Below, piece by piece: positions 1-8,366 of a stretch of DNA of 64,000 bases (its first letter is position 1; each line of letters opens with the position of its first letter). This DNA comes from Mucilaginibacter lappiensis (GTDB taxonomy: Bacteria > Bacteroidota > Bacteroidia > Sphingobacteriales > Sphingobacteriaceae): assembly GCF_900155965.1 (NCBI RefSeq), contig NZ_FTMG01000007.1, forward strand, positions 248,001 to 312,000, in the 5' to 3' direction. The notes beneath the pieces are model-generated. The model searched no databases. It had not been told where the DNA came from and saw only the letters and a list, made by a program, of their open reading frames with translations. Position numbers and translations under genes: made by a program.

Positions 1-881
1 TAATATTTAGGGCCTTCGTAAACTTTAATTTTTACGTTAACGGTAGTAGCATCATGGCTCCAAACAGAATCACTTACGATCTCTGCATCGCGGTAACCTT
101 TACTCTGCATGGATTCTACCAAACTTTGCTTGTCCTCCTCGTATTTATCCTGCTTGAATTTTTTAGAACCAAACAAGTTGTACCATTTCTTTTCTCGGGT
201 TTTTTTCAAAAAGCCTTTCAGCTTATTGGATGAAAACGCTTTATTACCTTCAAAAATAACCTGATTTATCTTCACTTTGGTTTTTTTGTCAATAGCCACA
301 TCCAATATCACACTATTGGCATCTCCCGGATCTTTACGCTGGGTAAGTTTTACGGTTGTGTTCAAAAAGCCCTTCTCGCCAAAATGTTTTTTGATGATGG
401 CTGTTGTAGTATTTATTAAATTTTCGTTGACGATTTTCCCGGTACGGTCGTTCAGCTTTTTCTGTACGTCTTCAATTTCACCTTTACGTATACCTGTAAT
501 GTGCAGACGCGATAAACGCGGCCGTTCAGAAACAGCTATCTCCAGGTAAATGGTATCCATGTTAATTTTGGTAATGTTTAACTGCACATCATCAAATAAG
601 CCCTGGGAGTATAAGGTTTTTATCACCTCGGCATTCCGCTCGCCTGGCAGGTTGATACGATCGCCTTTGGTTAATTTTGAAAGCTGTATCAAAATATCTT
701 TATCCAGATACTTTGCCCCACTAACAGAAATACCACCAATAATGTAATCCCGGGGATTAAGATAACTTAAACTATCGGCCGGTATCGATTTTGTCAATGG
801 TGCTCTCGGAGTATTGGAAACCTGGGCAAACGCGGAGGTAACAAAAACAGAGAAAAGAATAGCAAAAAGAAATTTATACAT
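1..881 (-). CDS. bamA: BamA outer-membrane assembly factor, N-terminal part (runs off window)
   Basis: This is the N-terminal 293 codons of an Omp85-family protein; the rest lies beyond base 1. BamA inserts beta-barrel proteins into the outer membrane. The start at 881 gives a signal peptide (MYKFLFAILFSVFV... ending SAFA-Q), followed by POTRA-type repeats: segments such as GGISVSGAKYLDKD and VIFEGNKAFSSNKLKGFLKK have the usual POTRA beta-alpha-alpha-beta pattern. The barrel is not visible. It lies 63 bp downstream of uppS on the same strand, as in the known Bacteroidota order porG-uppS-bamA. Two GTTAAAA words exactly 10 bp apart lie 39-55 bases upstream of the start. The family call is firm; the exact paralogue is inferred from neighbours. 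Confidence 0.9.
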   Translation of the reverse strand, partial: MYKFLFAILFSVFVTSAFAQVSNTPRAPLTKSIPADSLSYLNPRDYIIGGISVSGAKYLDKDILIQLSKLTKGDRINLPGERNAEVIKTLYSQGLFDDVQLNITKINMDTIYLEIAVSERPRLSRLHITGIRKGEIEDVQKKLNDRTGKIVNENLINTTTAIIKKHFGEKGFLNTTVKLTQRKDPGDANSVILDVAIDKKTKVKINQVIFEGNKAFSSNKLKGFLKKTREKKWYNLFGSKKFKQDKYEEDKQSLVESMQSKGYRDAEIVSDSVWSHDATTVNVKIKVYEGPKY

Positions 882-944
882 TCGAATATTTTAGTGGGCT
901 AAAATTAATTTATACAGTTGTTAAAAAGTGTTAAAAGTAAAAAT

Positions 945-1700
945 TTAGTTAACTTGCTCACTTGTCATACCAAAACGGCGTTCCCGCTTTTGATAATCAA
1001 GTATAGCTTCGTACAAATCTTCCTTTCTAAAGTCGGGCCAAAACTTAGGTGTAAAATACAACTCAGCATAGGCAATTTGCCATAATAAATAATTACTTAT
1101 ACGGAATTCACCGCTTGTTCTGATCAATAATTCAGGATTGGGCATATCACCAGTGAAGAGGTTATTTTCAAAAACATCTTCGTTGATATCTGTTATCTCC
1201 AATTCGCCTTTTTGTACTTTGATGGCTATATTTTTAGCAGCACGTACAATTTCGCGGCGCGAGCTGTAGCTTAATGCCAGTGTAAGCACCACCCCGGTAT
1301 TGGCCGATGTTTTTTCCATAGCGGCCTTCAGTTCCCGGTTACATTTATCGGGTAACATATCCAGATCGCCTATGGCATTTAATTTAATATTGTTTTTCAT
1401 AAAACCGGCTATTTCTTTATGAATGGTACTAACCATTAATTCCATAATGGCCATAACCTCCAGTTTGGGCCGGTTCCAGTTTTCGGATGAAAAGGTGTAG
1501 AGTGTTATGTATTTTATACCTAGTTTATCAGCGCCTTCAACAACATCCCTAACAGATGTTACTCCGCTATGATGGCCAAATACCCTTAATTTGCCTTTTT
1601 CTTTTGCCCAACGACCATTGCCATCCATAATAATGGCAACATGCTTTGGTAGCCTTAACAAATCAATCTGATCAAAATATCCCATACTGTTCATTATCAA
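945..1700 (-). CDS. uppS: Isoprenyl transferase (undecaprenyl diphosphate synthase)
   Basis: The 251-residue product is a cis-prenyltransferase that makes undecaprenyl diphosphate, the lipid carrier for peptidoglycan and surface glycans, from farnesyl and isopentenyl diphosphates in the cytoplasm. The signature IIMDGNGRWA places the catalytic Asp at residue 26, and the C-terminal part has RTSGE followed by SNYLLWQIAYAE and WPDF, all family hallmarks. Length matches the family. Three Met codons (1, 3, 6) could start it; MGYFDQIDL is the most family-like beginning, so the true start may be 1685. It sits between an exbD-like gene and bamA, in the conserved envelope cluster. Confidence 0.95.
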   Translation of the reverse strand: MIMNSMGYFDQIDLLRLPKHVAIIMDGNGRWAKEKGKLRVFGHHSGVTSVRDVVEGADKLGIKYITLYTFSSENWNRPKLEVMAIMELMVSTIHKEIAGFMKNNIKLNAIGDLDMLPDKCNRELKAAMEKTSANTGVVLTLALSYSSRREIVRAAKNIAIKVQKGELEITDINEDVFENNLFTGDMPNPELLIRTSGEFRISNYLLWQIAYAELYFTPKFWPDFRKEDLYEAILDYQKRERRFGMTSEQVN

Positions 1701-1851
1701 AAGCTACTCTGTGAATGTCTGCAAAAGACACGCTTGTGTTTTAATTTTATCAATGCTATGCCTAAATAAAATATTTGTTCAACATAAGTCCTCCAAAATA
1801 GCACCCGGCCACACAATTGTAAAAATTCAATTTGCCGGTTTTTTCAGGGTA

Positions 1852-1859
1852 CAAAGGTA
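1852..1859 (-). promoter_or_regulatory. Candidate -7 element upstream of uppS
   Basis: On the minus strand this reads TACCTTTG, a match to the Bacteroidota -7 consensus TAnnTTTG. It would give a leader of about 145 bases for uppS. No good -33 TTG was seen at the usual spacing, so support is the -7 word alone. Confidence 0.4.
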
Positions 1860-1990
1860 AAACTTACTTTGTATTTTTTTAGTATGCCGCAGGAAAAGAA
1901 AATGTTATTATCAATAATGCACTAAAATGATACAAAAAGCACACAAATAACCGGTTAAGTAAAGATTTATTACACTTATTTGAAACGAAA

Positions 1991-2046
1991 ATTAACAGGC
2001 CGGACATCAAAAATCATCTAATGATTATGATGCCCGGCCTGTTAAT
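1991..2046 (-). terminator. Long hairpin downstream of exbD-like gene
   Basis: Thirteen-base arms ATTAACAGGCCGG (1991-2003) and its exact complement (2034-2046) flank a second inner pair AATCAT/ATGATT with loop CTA, giving one long hairpin. It lies 31 bases after the stop of the exbD-like gene and upstream of the uppS promoter candidate. It probably insulates the two transcription units; there is no strong T run. Confidence 0.65.
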
Positions 2047-2077
2047 CTGCTTATTTTAAGCCTGAAAAAGGATACCG

Positions 2078-2598
2078 TTAATAAATATTTTTTTGTTTGA
2101 GCATATCGGTATCATGAGGGTCAATATCCACAATAGCGTAGGTTGATACATCGGTAATAGTAAGTTCATCTAAAATATTAACCAGGTTATTGTATACCGA
2201 ATGATCGGACGGCTTTACCAGCACGATCATGCTTTTACCGGTTTTGTTATGTATCGATTTACCGGTTTCGAGCAATACTTTACGGATACCGTCTTTATTA
2301 AAGCCAGTAACAGCCGGTGCAATGACCGGATTTTTCAGCTCTCCCAGGTAGTACATCAGCTGGTTATTTTTACCCAGGCAAAGCGTAAGGCTGCGGCTTG
2401 ATGGGATTGCATCCTGGTGTTCACCTACCGGCATAGTCAAATCCATTGCTTTGGGTTTTGCCAGGGTAGTGGTCATGATAAAAAGGTGATTAGCAGAAAT
2501 GCCAAATCAACCATAGCGGTGAGGTCGACCCGAAGGTTCATTCTTTTGCGTCTGTGTGCCCCGCCTGCTTTTGATGTTGAAGGATTTAACTCAGCCAT
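2078..2598 (-). pseudogene. ExbD/TolR-like biopolymer transport protein, broken by a one-base frameshift
   Basis: Read from ATG at 2598, the gene encodes a basic N-terminus and the ExbD membrane helix with its conserved Asp (VDLTAMVDLAFLLITF), then stops at TGA inside ATGA at 2473-2476. The remainder (ATG at 2476, 132 residues, beginning MTTTLAKPKAMDLTMP) is the ExbD periplasmic part in the next frame. Adding one base in the A5 run at 2480-2484 (T5 on the coding strand) restores a single protein of about 173 residues. ExbD normally works with ExbB and TonB or TolA to energise outer-membrane processes; no exbB is adjacent. It could be a sequencing error, a true mutation, or -1 slippage at the T run. 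It interrupts the usual porG-uppS adjacency. Confidence 0.8.
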
Positions 2599-2675
2599 GA
2601 TATTAAAGTTTAAGGTTAAACAATAAACGCCAACTATTACTGGCATTTATATATCAAACGTAAAATTTAATTTTG

Positions 2676-2720
2676 TTATTGTATATAAAACAAAATAATA
2701 TTTTGTTTTATATACAATAA
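2676..2720. terminator. Perfect AT-rich inverted repeat after porG
   Basis: Arms 2676-2696 and 2700-2720 are perfectly complementary over 21 bp around a 3-base loop, almost all A/T. It begins 10 bases after the porG stop and lies about 80 bases upstream of the exbD-like start. It probably acts as a terminator or mRNA 3' end for porG, but an operator is possible. Confidence 0.6.
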
Positions 2721-2730
2721 CCCATAGATA

Positions 2731-3510
2731 TTAATAGTAACAACGCTGCGTAACGAAGGTATAGGAAATAGTAAAGCCTAAAAAGAAATAAGTATCACGG
2801 GGTTTAAAGTCGCCACGCTGGGAGCCTATCGCGTTTTTTGGTTTCCCAACCTCACCCGAACGATCGGCTAAGGCTCTTGAATAATCATTTGGCAATTGAG
2901 CGGGATCAGCATATCTACCACTTACGTCATCCAGATAATCGGTCATCGTATACCGATACCCCAAGTCCCCGGCAACTGTCCATTTAGTATTAAAATTATA
3001 TTTTAAACCGATACCATACGGAATTACAATAGTAGTTTTACCATAGGTAGGTTCACCCTCGGTTCTTAATTGTCTTAAACCATATGATTTTCCCATATAA
3101 TCGGCACGAGGGGCATAGGCGGTTAGGCCAATACCTGTATATATATAAGGGGTGTATTTGTGTGGCCCTGCATCGGGGATGTAGTTCATGAAATTAAACT
3201 CACCGATAAGGCTTAACTCTTTCAAAGGATCATTAAAGCTCAAATTACGATCTCTGAATTGCTGATTGCTTGATTTACTGTCATCAGCGCTGATCTTACC
3301 GTATATAAAATTCAGTTTTGCCGAAAAATAGCCATCAAAATTGCGTGCTACATATACGCCGCCGGAAATTCCGCTTATTTTAACGGGATTGTTAGGGTTA
3401 AGATCACCTATATAGCCTGCGCCGCCTAGCGCGCCACCAACCTCCCAGGTTTGGGCCTGCAACTGATAGGATACAAATAAAAAAAATAGAAGTACTACAA
3501 ATTTGGGCAT
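2731..3510 (-). CDS. porG: Type IX secretion outer-membrane protein PorG (DUF6089)
   Basis: A 259-residue outer-membrane beta-barrel protein with a clear signal peptide ending LQAQ. The mature part is rich in alternating aromatic/polar strands (for example YTPYIYTGIGLTAY, WTVAGDLGYRY) and ends in YTFVTQRCYY. The DUF6089 family includes Porphyromonas PorG, a T9SS outer-membrane component whose gene also precedes uppS and bamA; the same order here supports the name. The start is 9 bases after nadK, so the two are likely co-transcribed. A 21-bp hairpin follows. The functional name rests on family resemblance and synteny, not on a catalytic motif. Confidence 0.8.
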   Translation of the reverse strand: MPKFVVLLFFLFVSYQLQAQTWEVGGALGGAGYIGDLNPNNPVKISGISGGVYVARNFDGYFSAKLNFIYGKISADDSKSSNQQFRDRNLSFNDPLKELSLIGEFNFMNYIPDAGPHKYTPYIYTGIGLTAYAPRADYMGKSYGLRQLRTEGEPTYGKTTIVIPYGIGLKYNFNTKWTVAGDLGYRYTMTDYLDDVSGRYADPAQLPNDYSRALADRSGEVGKPKNAIGSQRGDFKPRDTYFFLGFTISYTFVTQRCYY

Positions 3511-3519
3511 TAAGCAAAT

Positions 3520-4401
3520 TTAGTAATTACGGGCATCTAAGCCCCATAATAGTTTGTTTCTTAGCGTGGTTAAATAACTTTCATTATTTAAACGTACCAA
3601 ATTTAACTGAAAGTCAGCTTTCTGAACGTGAAATTTAACAGTTTGATCTAATGCCGCCACTCGCGAATCGCACGATACCAGGTAATTTGCACTACGGCTC
3701 TCCACTTCAAAGCATAGCTTACTGCTATCTGGTATAATGATGGGCCGTACATTAAGGTTATGGGGCGATACCGGCGTTAGTACAATACTGTTTGACTGCG
3801 GGAAAATAATAGGGCCGCCGCAACTTAATGAATAAGCTGTTGATCCCGTTGATGTAGAGATGATAATACCATCGCCCCAATAGGAGTTTAAAAACTCATC
3901 GTTCAAAAACACATGGGTGATGATCATGGCGGCATCATCGCGCTTATGGATGGTTACATCGTTCAGGGCGAAATTATCGTCACCAAAAATTTTCATCGTT
4001 GAATCAATGGTCAGCAACTCACGGCAGTCAAGAGAAAACTCCTTATTCACTACGGCATGTATGGCCGCTGTGATATCATTTTTATTGACGCTGGCCAAAA
4101 AGCCCAGGCGGCCAAAATTGATACCGATTACCGGTATCCCGGAATCGCGAATTACTGTTACCATATCCAACAGGGTACCATCGCCCCCAAGGGTTAAAAA
4201 AAGATCAATAAACCCTTTGATGGAATCTGTATTTTCAAGTACGTTATATTTTACGTTGCTTATTTTATCCTGCAGATATTCATTAAGCTGATAATGAACG
4301 TATATTTCGACATTGTGCTGTGCCAGGTTATCAAATACCTGCTGAATATATGGTATTACAGACGGATCATTAAACGGTCTGCCGTAAACTGCTATCTTCA
4401 T
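3520..4401 (-). CDS. nadK: NAD kinase
   Basis: A 293-residue NAD kinase, which phosphorylates NAD to NADP with ATP or polyphosphate in the cytoplasm. The family motif GGDG lies at residues 72-75 in the context FLTLGGDGTLLD, and further hallmarks follow: GINFGRLGFLA, NDVTIHKR, and DGIIISTSTGSTAYSLSCGGPI. Length is typical. It is followed at 9 bases by porG. The spacer upstream toward the CBS gene is filled by an inverted repeat (4420-4514) whose near arm lies about 19 bases before the ATG. Confidence 0.96.
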   Translation of the reverse strand: MKIAVYGRPFNDPSVIPYIQQVFDNLAQHNVEIYVHYQLNEYLQDKISNVKYNVLENTDSIKGFIDLFLTLGGDGTLLDMVTVIRDSGIPVIGINFGRLGFLASVNKNDITAAIHAVVNKEFSLDCRELLTIDSTMKIFGDDNFALNDVTIHKRDDAAMIITHVFLNDEFLNSYWGDGIIISTSTGSTAYSLSCGGPIIFPQSNSIVLTPVSPHNLNVRPIIIPDSSKLCFEVESRSANYLVSCDSRVAALDQTVKFHVQKADFQLNLVRLNNESYLTTLRNKLLWGLDARNY

Positions 4402-4419
4402 TTATGATTGTTTGGGTTT

Positions 4420-4514
4420 GTTCATGGTTGATGGTTCATAGTTCATGGTAGTTACTGGTTGACGATTATTCTTTTTTATTATCAACTATGAACCATGATC
4501 AATGATCTATGAAC
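4420..4514. repeat. Spacer-filling inverted repeat (TTCATGGTTGATGG words)
   Basis: The left part iterates GGTTCATAGTTCATGGT-like words (4420-4450) and the right part (4481-4514) contains their complement (AACTATGAACCATGAT...). It occupies nearly the whole gap between the CBS stop and the nadK start. Confidence 0.75.
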
Positions 4515-4517
4515 TAA

Positions 4518-5180
4518 TTACAAATTAAGGTAATTCATTAGTGAATCGTACCTGTCTTTTGCGTTATCGTTATTATCGGTATTGTTAAAGGTAGCCTTTA
4601 CATCATACTCATAACGCAAAAAGGTAGCTAATATGGCCGAAATGTCCTGTTTGTTTACTTTGAGGGTCACTTCCATTTTAGTAGAATCTGGAAAAGTTTG
4701 TATGTATGAACTCAGTATCTGGGCATTGTCCGACTCGACAATCTGAGCCATGTGGGCCAGGGAGTTATTTTTATTACTGATCTCCAATACGATGATACCA
4801 CCAGGTTCAGCTACTGCGGTAATCTTGGCAAAATATTCTGTGATGGCATTAACAGATATGAGTCCAAGATAGTTCCTCTTGGCATCAAGCACTGGTATAG
4901 CGGTGAGCTGGCGCTCATAAAACATACGTATCACATCATATATATGCTGATCTTCGAGCACATACGGGTTTACCTGCGATAAAGCCAACGCTCCAACAGC
5001 GGTCTGATAATCGCTCTCCCCTATCAGGTCATCTTCGGCTACCAGGCCCAAAAACTGTTCTTCGTTCACAATGGGCAAATGTCTGAGGCGGAACTCTACC
5101 ATGCGGTCAAGTACTTTCTGTATCGTATCAGAAGTGTGTACCGGCGGAATTGCGCCTGCCATCAGTTCAATTGCTACCAT
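4518..5180 (-). CDS. CBS-domain protein
   Basis: A 220-residue cytoplasmic protein with two N-terminal CBS motifs (about residues 8-60 and 72-120), which typically bind adenine nucleotides and act as energy or ligand sensors. The segments VLDRMVEFRLRHLPIV and MFYERQLTAIPVLD are the two CBS cores. The C-terminal 95 residues (VLEISNKNNSLAHMAQIV...) resemble an ACT-like fold, though this is less sure. It begins 4 bases after the hydrolase gene and precedes nadK, an arrangement seen in other Bacteroidota. Its ligand is unknown; control of the NADP supply is only a guess from position. Confidence 0.85.
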   Translation of the reverse strand: MVAIELMAGAIPPVHTSDTIQKVLDRMVEFRLRHLPIVNEEQFLGLVAEDDLIGESDYQTAVGALALSQVNPYVLEDQHIYDVIRMFYERQLTAIPVLDAKRNYLGLISVNAITEYFAKITAVAEPGGIIVLEISNKNNSLAHMAQIVESDNAQILSSYIQTFPDSTKMEVTLKVNKQDISAILATFLRYEYDVKATFNNTDNNDNAKDRYDSLMNYLNL

Positions 5181-5184
5181 GATA

Positions 5185-5946
5185 TTAAACTTTTAGTTTT
5201 TCCAAAAATCCAGTTAACAACCTGTTAAACTCCCGCGGGCGCTCCATCATCGGCGCATGTCCGCATTTATCTATCCAATGTAATTCGGCATTAGGTAAAA
5301 ACTCATTAAACTCTGCAGCCACCTCGGGCGGTGTTATTTTATCATCCTTACCCCATATCAAACACACCGGTAGATCCATTTTATGCAGATCCTTTTTCAT
5401 GTTATGACGAATGGCCGATTTTGCCATAGCCAACAACCTTACTACACTGTGCCTGTCGTTAATTAACTTATATACGTCATTAACCAGTTCATCGGTTGCC
5501 ACCACAGGGTCATAAAAAGTATATTGTACCTTTTCCCTTACAAAATCAATGCTTTCGCGTCGTGGAAACGAGCCTCCAAATGCGTTTTCGTATAAACCAG
5601 AACTACCGGTTAATACCATGGCTTTAATATTTTCGGGGTGAGCTAAAACATAAATCAAAGCCACGTGTCCGCCCAATGAATTACCAAGTACAGTTATGTT
5701 ACTTAGCTCTTTAAACTTTATAAATTTATGAACAAATTTTGAAAGACTCTTTACACCAGTGGTTAAAAGAGGCATATCATAAATTGGTAGTATAGGTATA
5801 ATAACACGATATTTTGACTTGAACTCTTCAACAACTTCTTCCCAATTGCTCAGCGCCCCCATTAAACCATGTAACAACAACAACACCTCACCTTCGCCCT
5901 CATCTATATAACTAAACCCGTGTTCCTCTTTAAGCACGAAATCCAT
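5185..5946 (-). CDS. Alpha/beta hydrolase
   Basis: A 253-residue alpha/beta-hydrolase-fold protein. Visible hallmarks are the oxyanion-hole segment LLLLHGLMG (about residues 22-30), the nucleophile elbow GNSLGG with Ser90, the acid region IWGKDDKITPP and the catalytic His in KCGHAPMMERP. No signal peptide is seen, so it should be cytoplasmic. Substrate is unknown; esterase, MenH-like and haloperoxidase-like members all share this pattern. It is the first gene of the run hydrolase-CBS-nadK-porG, 4 bases from the CBS gene, which suggests translational coupling. Confidence 0.88.
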   Translation of the reverse strand: MDFVLKEEHGFSYIDEGEGEVLLLLHGLMGALSNWEEVVEEFKSKYRVIIPILPIYDMPLLTTGVKSLSKFVHKFIKFKELSNITVLGNSLGGHVALIYVLAHPENIKAMVLTGSSGLYENAFGGSFPRRESIDFVREKVQYTFYDPVVATDELVNDVYKLINDRHSVVRLLAMAKSAIRHNMKKDLHKMDLPVCLIWGKDDKITPPEVAAEFNEFLPNAELHWIDKCGHAPMMERPREFNRLLTGFLEKLKV

Positions 5947-6070
5947 ATAAAATTCTGATATTAATTTTTTTAAATTTTCTATACCGAAATCAAATTCAGT
6001 ACAAATTCTACTATTCCGCCATAAAATTAGTTTATTACGGATGAGTTACAACAATTATAGTAATAAATTT

Positions 6071-6173
6071 CTAAGTCTTGAGTCCCAAGTTTTAAGTCTT
6101 GAGTTTTGAGTTCGAAGTTCTAGGCTTAAAAGCATGTTATTAACTTAAAACGTAAGATTCGGAACTTAAGACT
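6071..6173. repeat. Spacer inverted repeat of AGTCTTGAGT words
   Basis: Iterated AAGTCTTGAGT / AAGTTTTAAGTCTTGAG words (6071-6128) face complementary ACTTAAAA...GGAACTTAAGACT (6141-6173). The right arm overlaps the TAG stop of the YqeY-like gene. The same word family recurs at 22999-23130, 23551-23641 and 34404-34591. Confidence 0.75.
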
Positions 6174-6621
6174 AACCCAACAATTGTCTTACTACTTCTG
6201 ATATGGTTTTACCATCGGCTTTACCGGCAAGTTCTTTATTGGCGGCTCCCATCACTTTACCCATATCGCTGGTTGATGTTGCACCTAACCTACTGATTAG
6301 CTCCTGCAGGTAACCTTCAATTTCAAAACGGGTCATTTGCTGAGGTAAATAAGGCTCAATCACCTTCATTTCTTCTATCTCTATTTCATAAAGATCTTCG
6401 CGGTTTTGGGTTTTATAAATATCTGCCGATTCTTTACGCTGTTTAATCAACCTTTGAAGTACCTTGATTTCTGCCTCGGCAGTAAGTTCCTCTGCCGCGC
6501 CTTTTTCGGTTTTAGCTAGTAACAAAGCTGATTTTATAGCACGAAGGCCTCTTAAACGATCGGCCTGTTTGGCCAGCATGGCCAGTTTGATATCCTGATC
6601 TATTTGATTTATTAATGACAT
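6172..6621 (-). CDS. GatB/YqeY domain protein
   Basis: A 149-residue protein of the YqeY family, related to the C-terminal tRNA-binding helical domain of GatB, the Glu-tRNA(Gln) amidotransferase subunit. The family pattern is clear: N-terminal LINQIDQDIKLAMLAKQADRL, central VLQRLIKQRKESADIY, and C-terminal LISRLGATSTSDMGKVMG with KTISEVVRQLL. The stand-alone protein has no settled function; a role in tRNA metabolism is inferred from the domain. Both sides are bordered by spacer inverted repeats, whose words run into its stop codon and lie just upstream of its start. Confidence 0.93.
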   Translation of the reverse strand: MSLINQIDQDIKLAMLAKQADRLRGLRAIKSALLLAKTEKGAAEELTAEAEIKVLQRLIKQRKESADIYKTQNREDLYEIEIEEMKVIEPYLPQQMTRFEIEGYLQELISRLGATSTSDMGKVMGAANKELAGKADGKTISEVVRQLLG

Positions 6622-6647
6622 TTTATAATTAGTAAATTTGTGAATTT

Positions 6648-6750
6648 TAAATGTGCAGATTTCAGATATGCAAATGTGCAGATTATAATTATTGAATTGA
6701 TGATTTACCTATTAATCATCTGCACATCTAAAATCTGCACATCCGCACAT
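6648..6750. repeat. Spacer inverted repeat of ATGTGCAGAT words
   Basis: ATGTGCAGAT and ATATGCAAATGTGCAGAT words on the left (6651-6684) face complementary CATCTGCACATCTAAAATCT-type words on the right (6717-6750). The right arm abuts the stop of the SDR gene. Shares its words with 17526-17570 and 38446-38619. Confidence 0.75.
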
Positions 6751-7509
6751 CTATTTTCTGAATATATTACCTGCTGTGGCCTGCGCGGTTGGCATGATCA
6801 CCAGATCATTAATGTTCACATGTGCCGGGCGCGATGCAACAAACCATATCGTTTCCGCAATATCATCAGCGGCAAGTGGTTCAAAGCCTTCGTATACCTT
6901 TTTGGCCCTATCTTTATCCCCCTTGAAACGGACTTCTGAAAATTCTGTTTCCACCGCTCCCGGATGTACTGCGGTAACTTTTATACCATGCGGCAACAGG
7001 TCAATGCGCATACCTTTATTTAAGGCATCAACCGCGTGTTTAGTGGCACAATATACGTTACCATTGGCATATACTTCTTTGCCGGCTATAGAACCCAGAT
7101 TAATGATATGGCCATAACCGTTACCAATCATCCAGTTTGATACTACGCGACTTACATAAAGCAAACCTTTCACATTGGTATCAATCATGGTATCCCAGTC
7201 ATCATAACTGCCATTTTGTATGGGATCAAGTCCCTGGCTTAGGCCTGCGTTATTGATCAATACATTAACCTTTTTCCATTCGGCAGGTAAACCTTCCAGG
7301 TTCTCTACTACCTGTTCGCGGTTACGTACATCAAATGACGATACCGCAACCTCCACATTATATTTATCATTTAAATGGTGAGCCACCTTTTCCAGGCGGT
7401 CAAGCCGGCGGCCAGTCAATATCAAATTATAGCCTTCGCGGGCAAATACATGCGCACAAGCTTCACCAATGCCGGCGGTAGCTCCTGTGATTAAAGCAAT
7501 TTTATTCAT
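6751..7509 (-). CDS. SDR-family NAD(P)-dependent oxidoreductase
   Basis: A 252-residue classical short-chain dehydrogenase/reductase. The cofactor loop is TGATAGIG (residues 8-15), the structural motif NNAG lies at 86-89, and the catalytic Ser140, Tyr153 and Lys157 fall in GSIAG and YCATK. The sequence is close to the YdfG-type group, which acts on L-allo-threonine, serine or 3-hydroxy acids, so a similar activity is possible but not shown. It is probably cytoplasmic. It stands alone, between a transposase on one side and the YqeY-like gene on the other. Confidence 0.93.
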   Translation of the reverse strand: MNKIALITGATAGIGEACAHVFAREGYNLILTGRRLDRLEKVAHHLNDKYNVEVAVSSFDVRNREQVVENLEGLPAEWKKVNVLINNAGLSQGLDPIQNGSYDDWDTMIDTNVKGLLYVSRVVSNWMIGNGYGHIINLGSIAGKEVYANGNVYCATKHAVDALNKGMRIDLLPHGIKVTAVHPGAVETEFSEVRFKGDKDRAKKVYEGFEPLAADDIAETIWFVASRPAHVNINDLVIMPTAQATAGNIFRK

Positions 7510-7668
7510 GGTAAGTAGATAACTATGGCAGCGAAATTATGTTTTTTACTTTAAACTATTGTCGGGCAGGGGTAATGAAAGTGGGCTGGGAAATAAGTTA
7601 GGTTGGTAAAATCCCTAAGAAAAAGGAGCTACGATGGTTTGCATCAATGGCCGAACTTCATGACCGTA

Positions 7669-7725
7669 GGGTCAATCCCTTTGTAGAACTTACAATAGTT
7701 TTCATTGCCTCGTAGAGGCTACCCT
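7669..7725. repeat. Left inverted flank of the transposase gene
   Basis: This 57-base stretch aligns without gaps to the reverse complement of 8233-8289. It carries a hairpin AGGG-N5-CCCT followed by TTGTAGAA, and a second hairpin GCCTC-GTA-GAGGC. It ends directly at the stop codon of the transposase gene. Confidence 0.75.
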
Positions 7726-8211
7726 TTATCCGTCCAACAGGTCTTGAAAAATATATTGCTCATCATATTCGACTGCATAATCTTTTAATACTTGAAGATA
7801 TTCCTCTCGGAAGGTCTTTTTACGATGATGTTCTTTTTGATTCAGTATATACTTAACTACATCATCAATTTGTGAACGGCTATTACTAAACGCTCCATAA
7901 CCTTCCTGCCAATAGAGTTTTCTTTTGGTAAAGACCTCCTTATTTATAAACTCCGAACTATTGCCCTTAACTAGTTTCATTAGCTCCGAAATTGATTGTT
8001 TGGGATTCAGCCCAACAAAAAGATGTAAATGATCTGGCATTGTATTTATTGCCAATAGCTTATGACCGTTGTTTTGGGTCACTCCGGTAATATATTTTTG
8101 AAGACGGCCTTCCCATTTTCCATCAATTACTGCGTGTCTGTATTTTACGGCAAATACAAAATGAATATATAATTGTGTATAGGTGTTTGGCATACTAATC
8201 TGTGTATTCAC
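7726..8211 (-). CDS. IS200/REP-associated (Y1) transposase
   Basis: A 161-residue single-domain HUH transposase (Y1_Tnp family). The metal-binding HLH is at residues 61-63 in MPDHLHLFVGL, and the likely nucleophile is Tyr121 in VKYILNQKEHH. Such enzymes cut single-stranded DNA at hairpin ends, either to move an IS200-type element or, as RAYTs, to spread REP palindromes. There is no tnpB next to it. The gene is intact and is bounded by imperfect 57-bp inverted flanks that contain hairpins, as in REPtrons and unlike typical IS200 ends, which are not inverted repeats of each other. The alternative is a simple IS200 copy. Confidence 0.88.
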   Translation of the reverse strand: MNTQISMPNTYTQLYIHFVFAVKYRHAVIDGKWEGRLQKYITGVTQNNGHKLLAINTMPDHLHLFVGLNPKQSISELMKLVKGNSSEFINKEVFTKRKLYWQEGYGAFSNSRSQIDDVVKYILNQKEHHRKKTFREEYLQVLKDYAVEYDEQYIFQDLLDG

Positions 8212-8232
8212 AAAAATACTAAATGACGCTTA

Positions 8233-8289
8233 GGGGTAGCCTCTCCGATGCAAAAATTATTATCCTTTTTTCTACAAAGGGCTTATCCC
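8233..8289. repeat. Right inverted flank of the transposase gene
   Basis: Its reverse complement matches 7669-7725 over 57 bases. The AGGG-N5-CCCT stem is kept while the loop differs, and CCCTTTGTAGAA and AGAGGCTACCC are shared. It begins about 20 bases upstream of the transposase start. Confidence 0.75.
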
Positions 8290-8366
8290 TCTGGGATATT
8301 TTCTATGAAATTTACATCAACTATGAATTGATGGACAGTATTAGCTTGAATTAATTTAGTTAATAC

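Noticed and set aside
7726..8211. Complete IS605 element
   Set aside because: No tnpB is present, and the flanks are inverted repeats, unlike IS605 ends.
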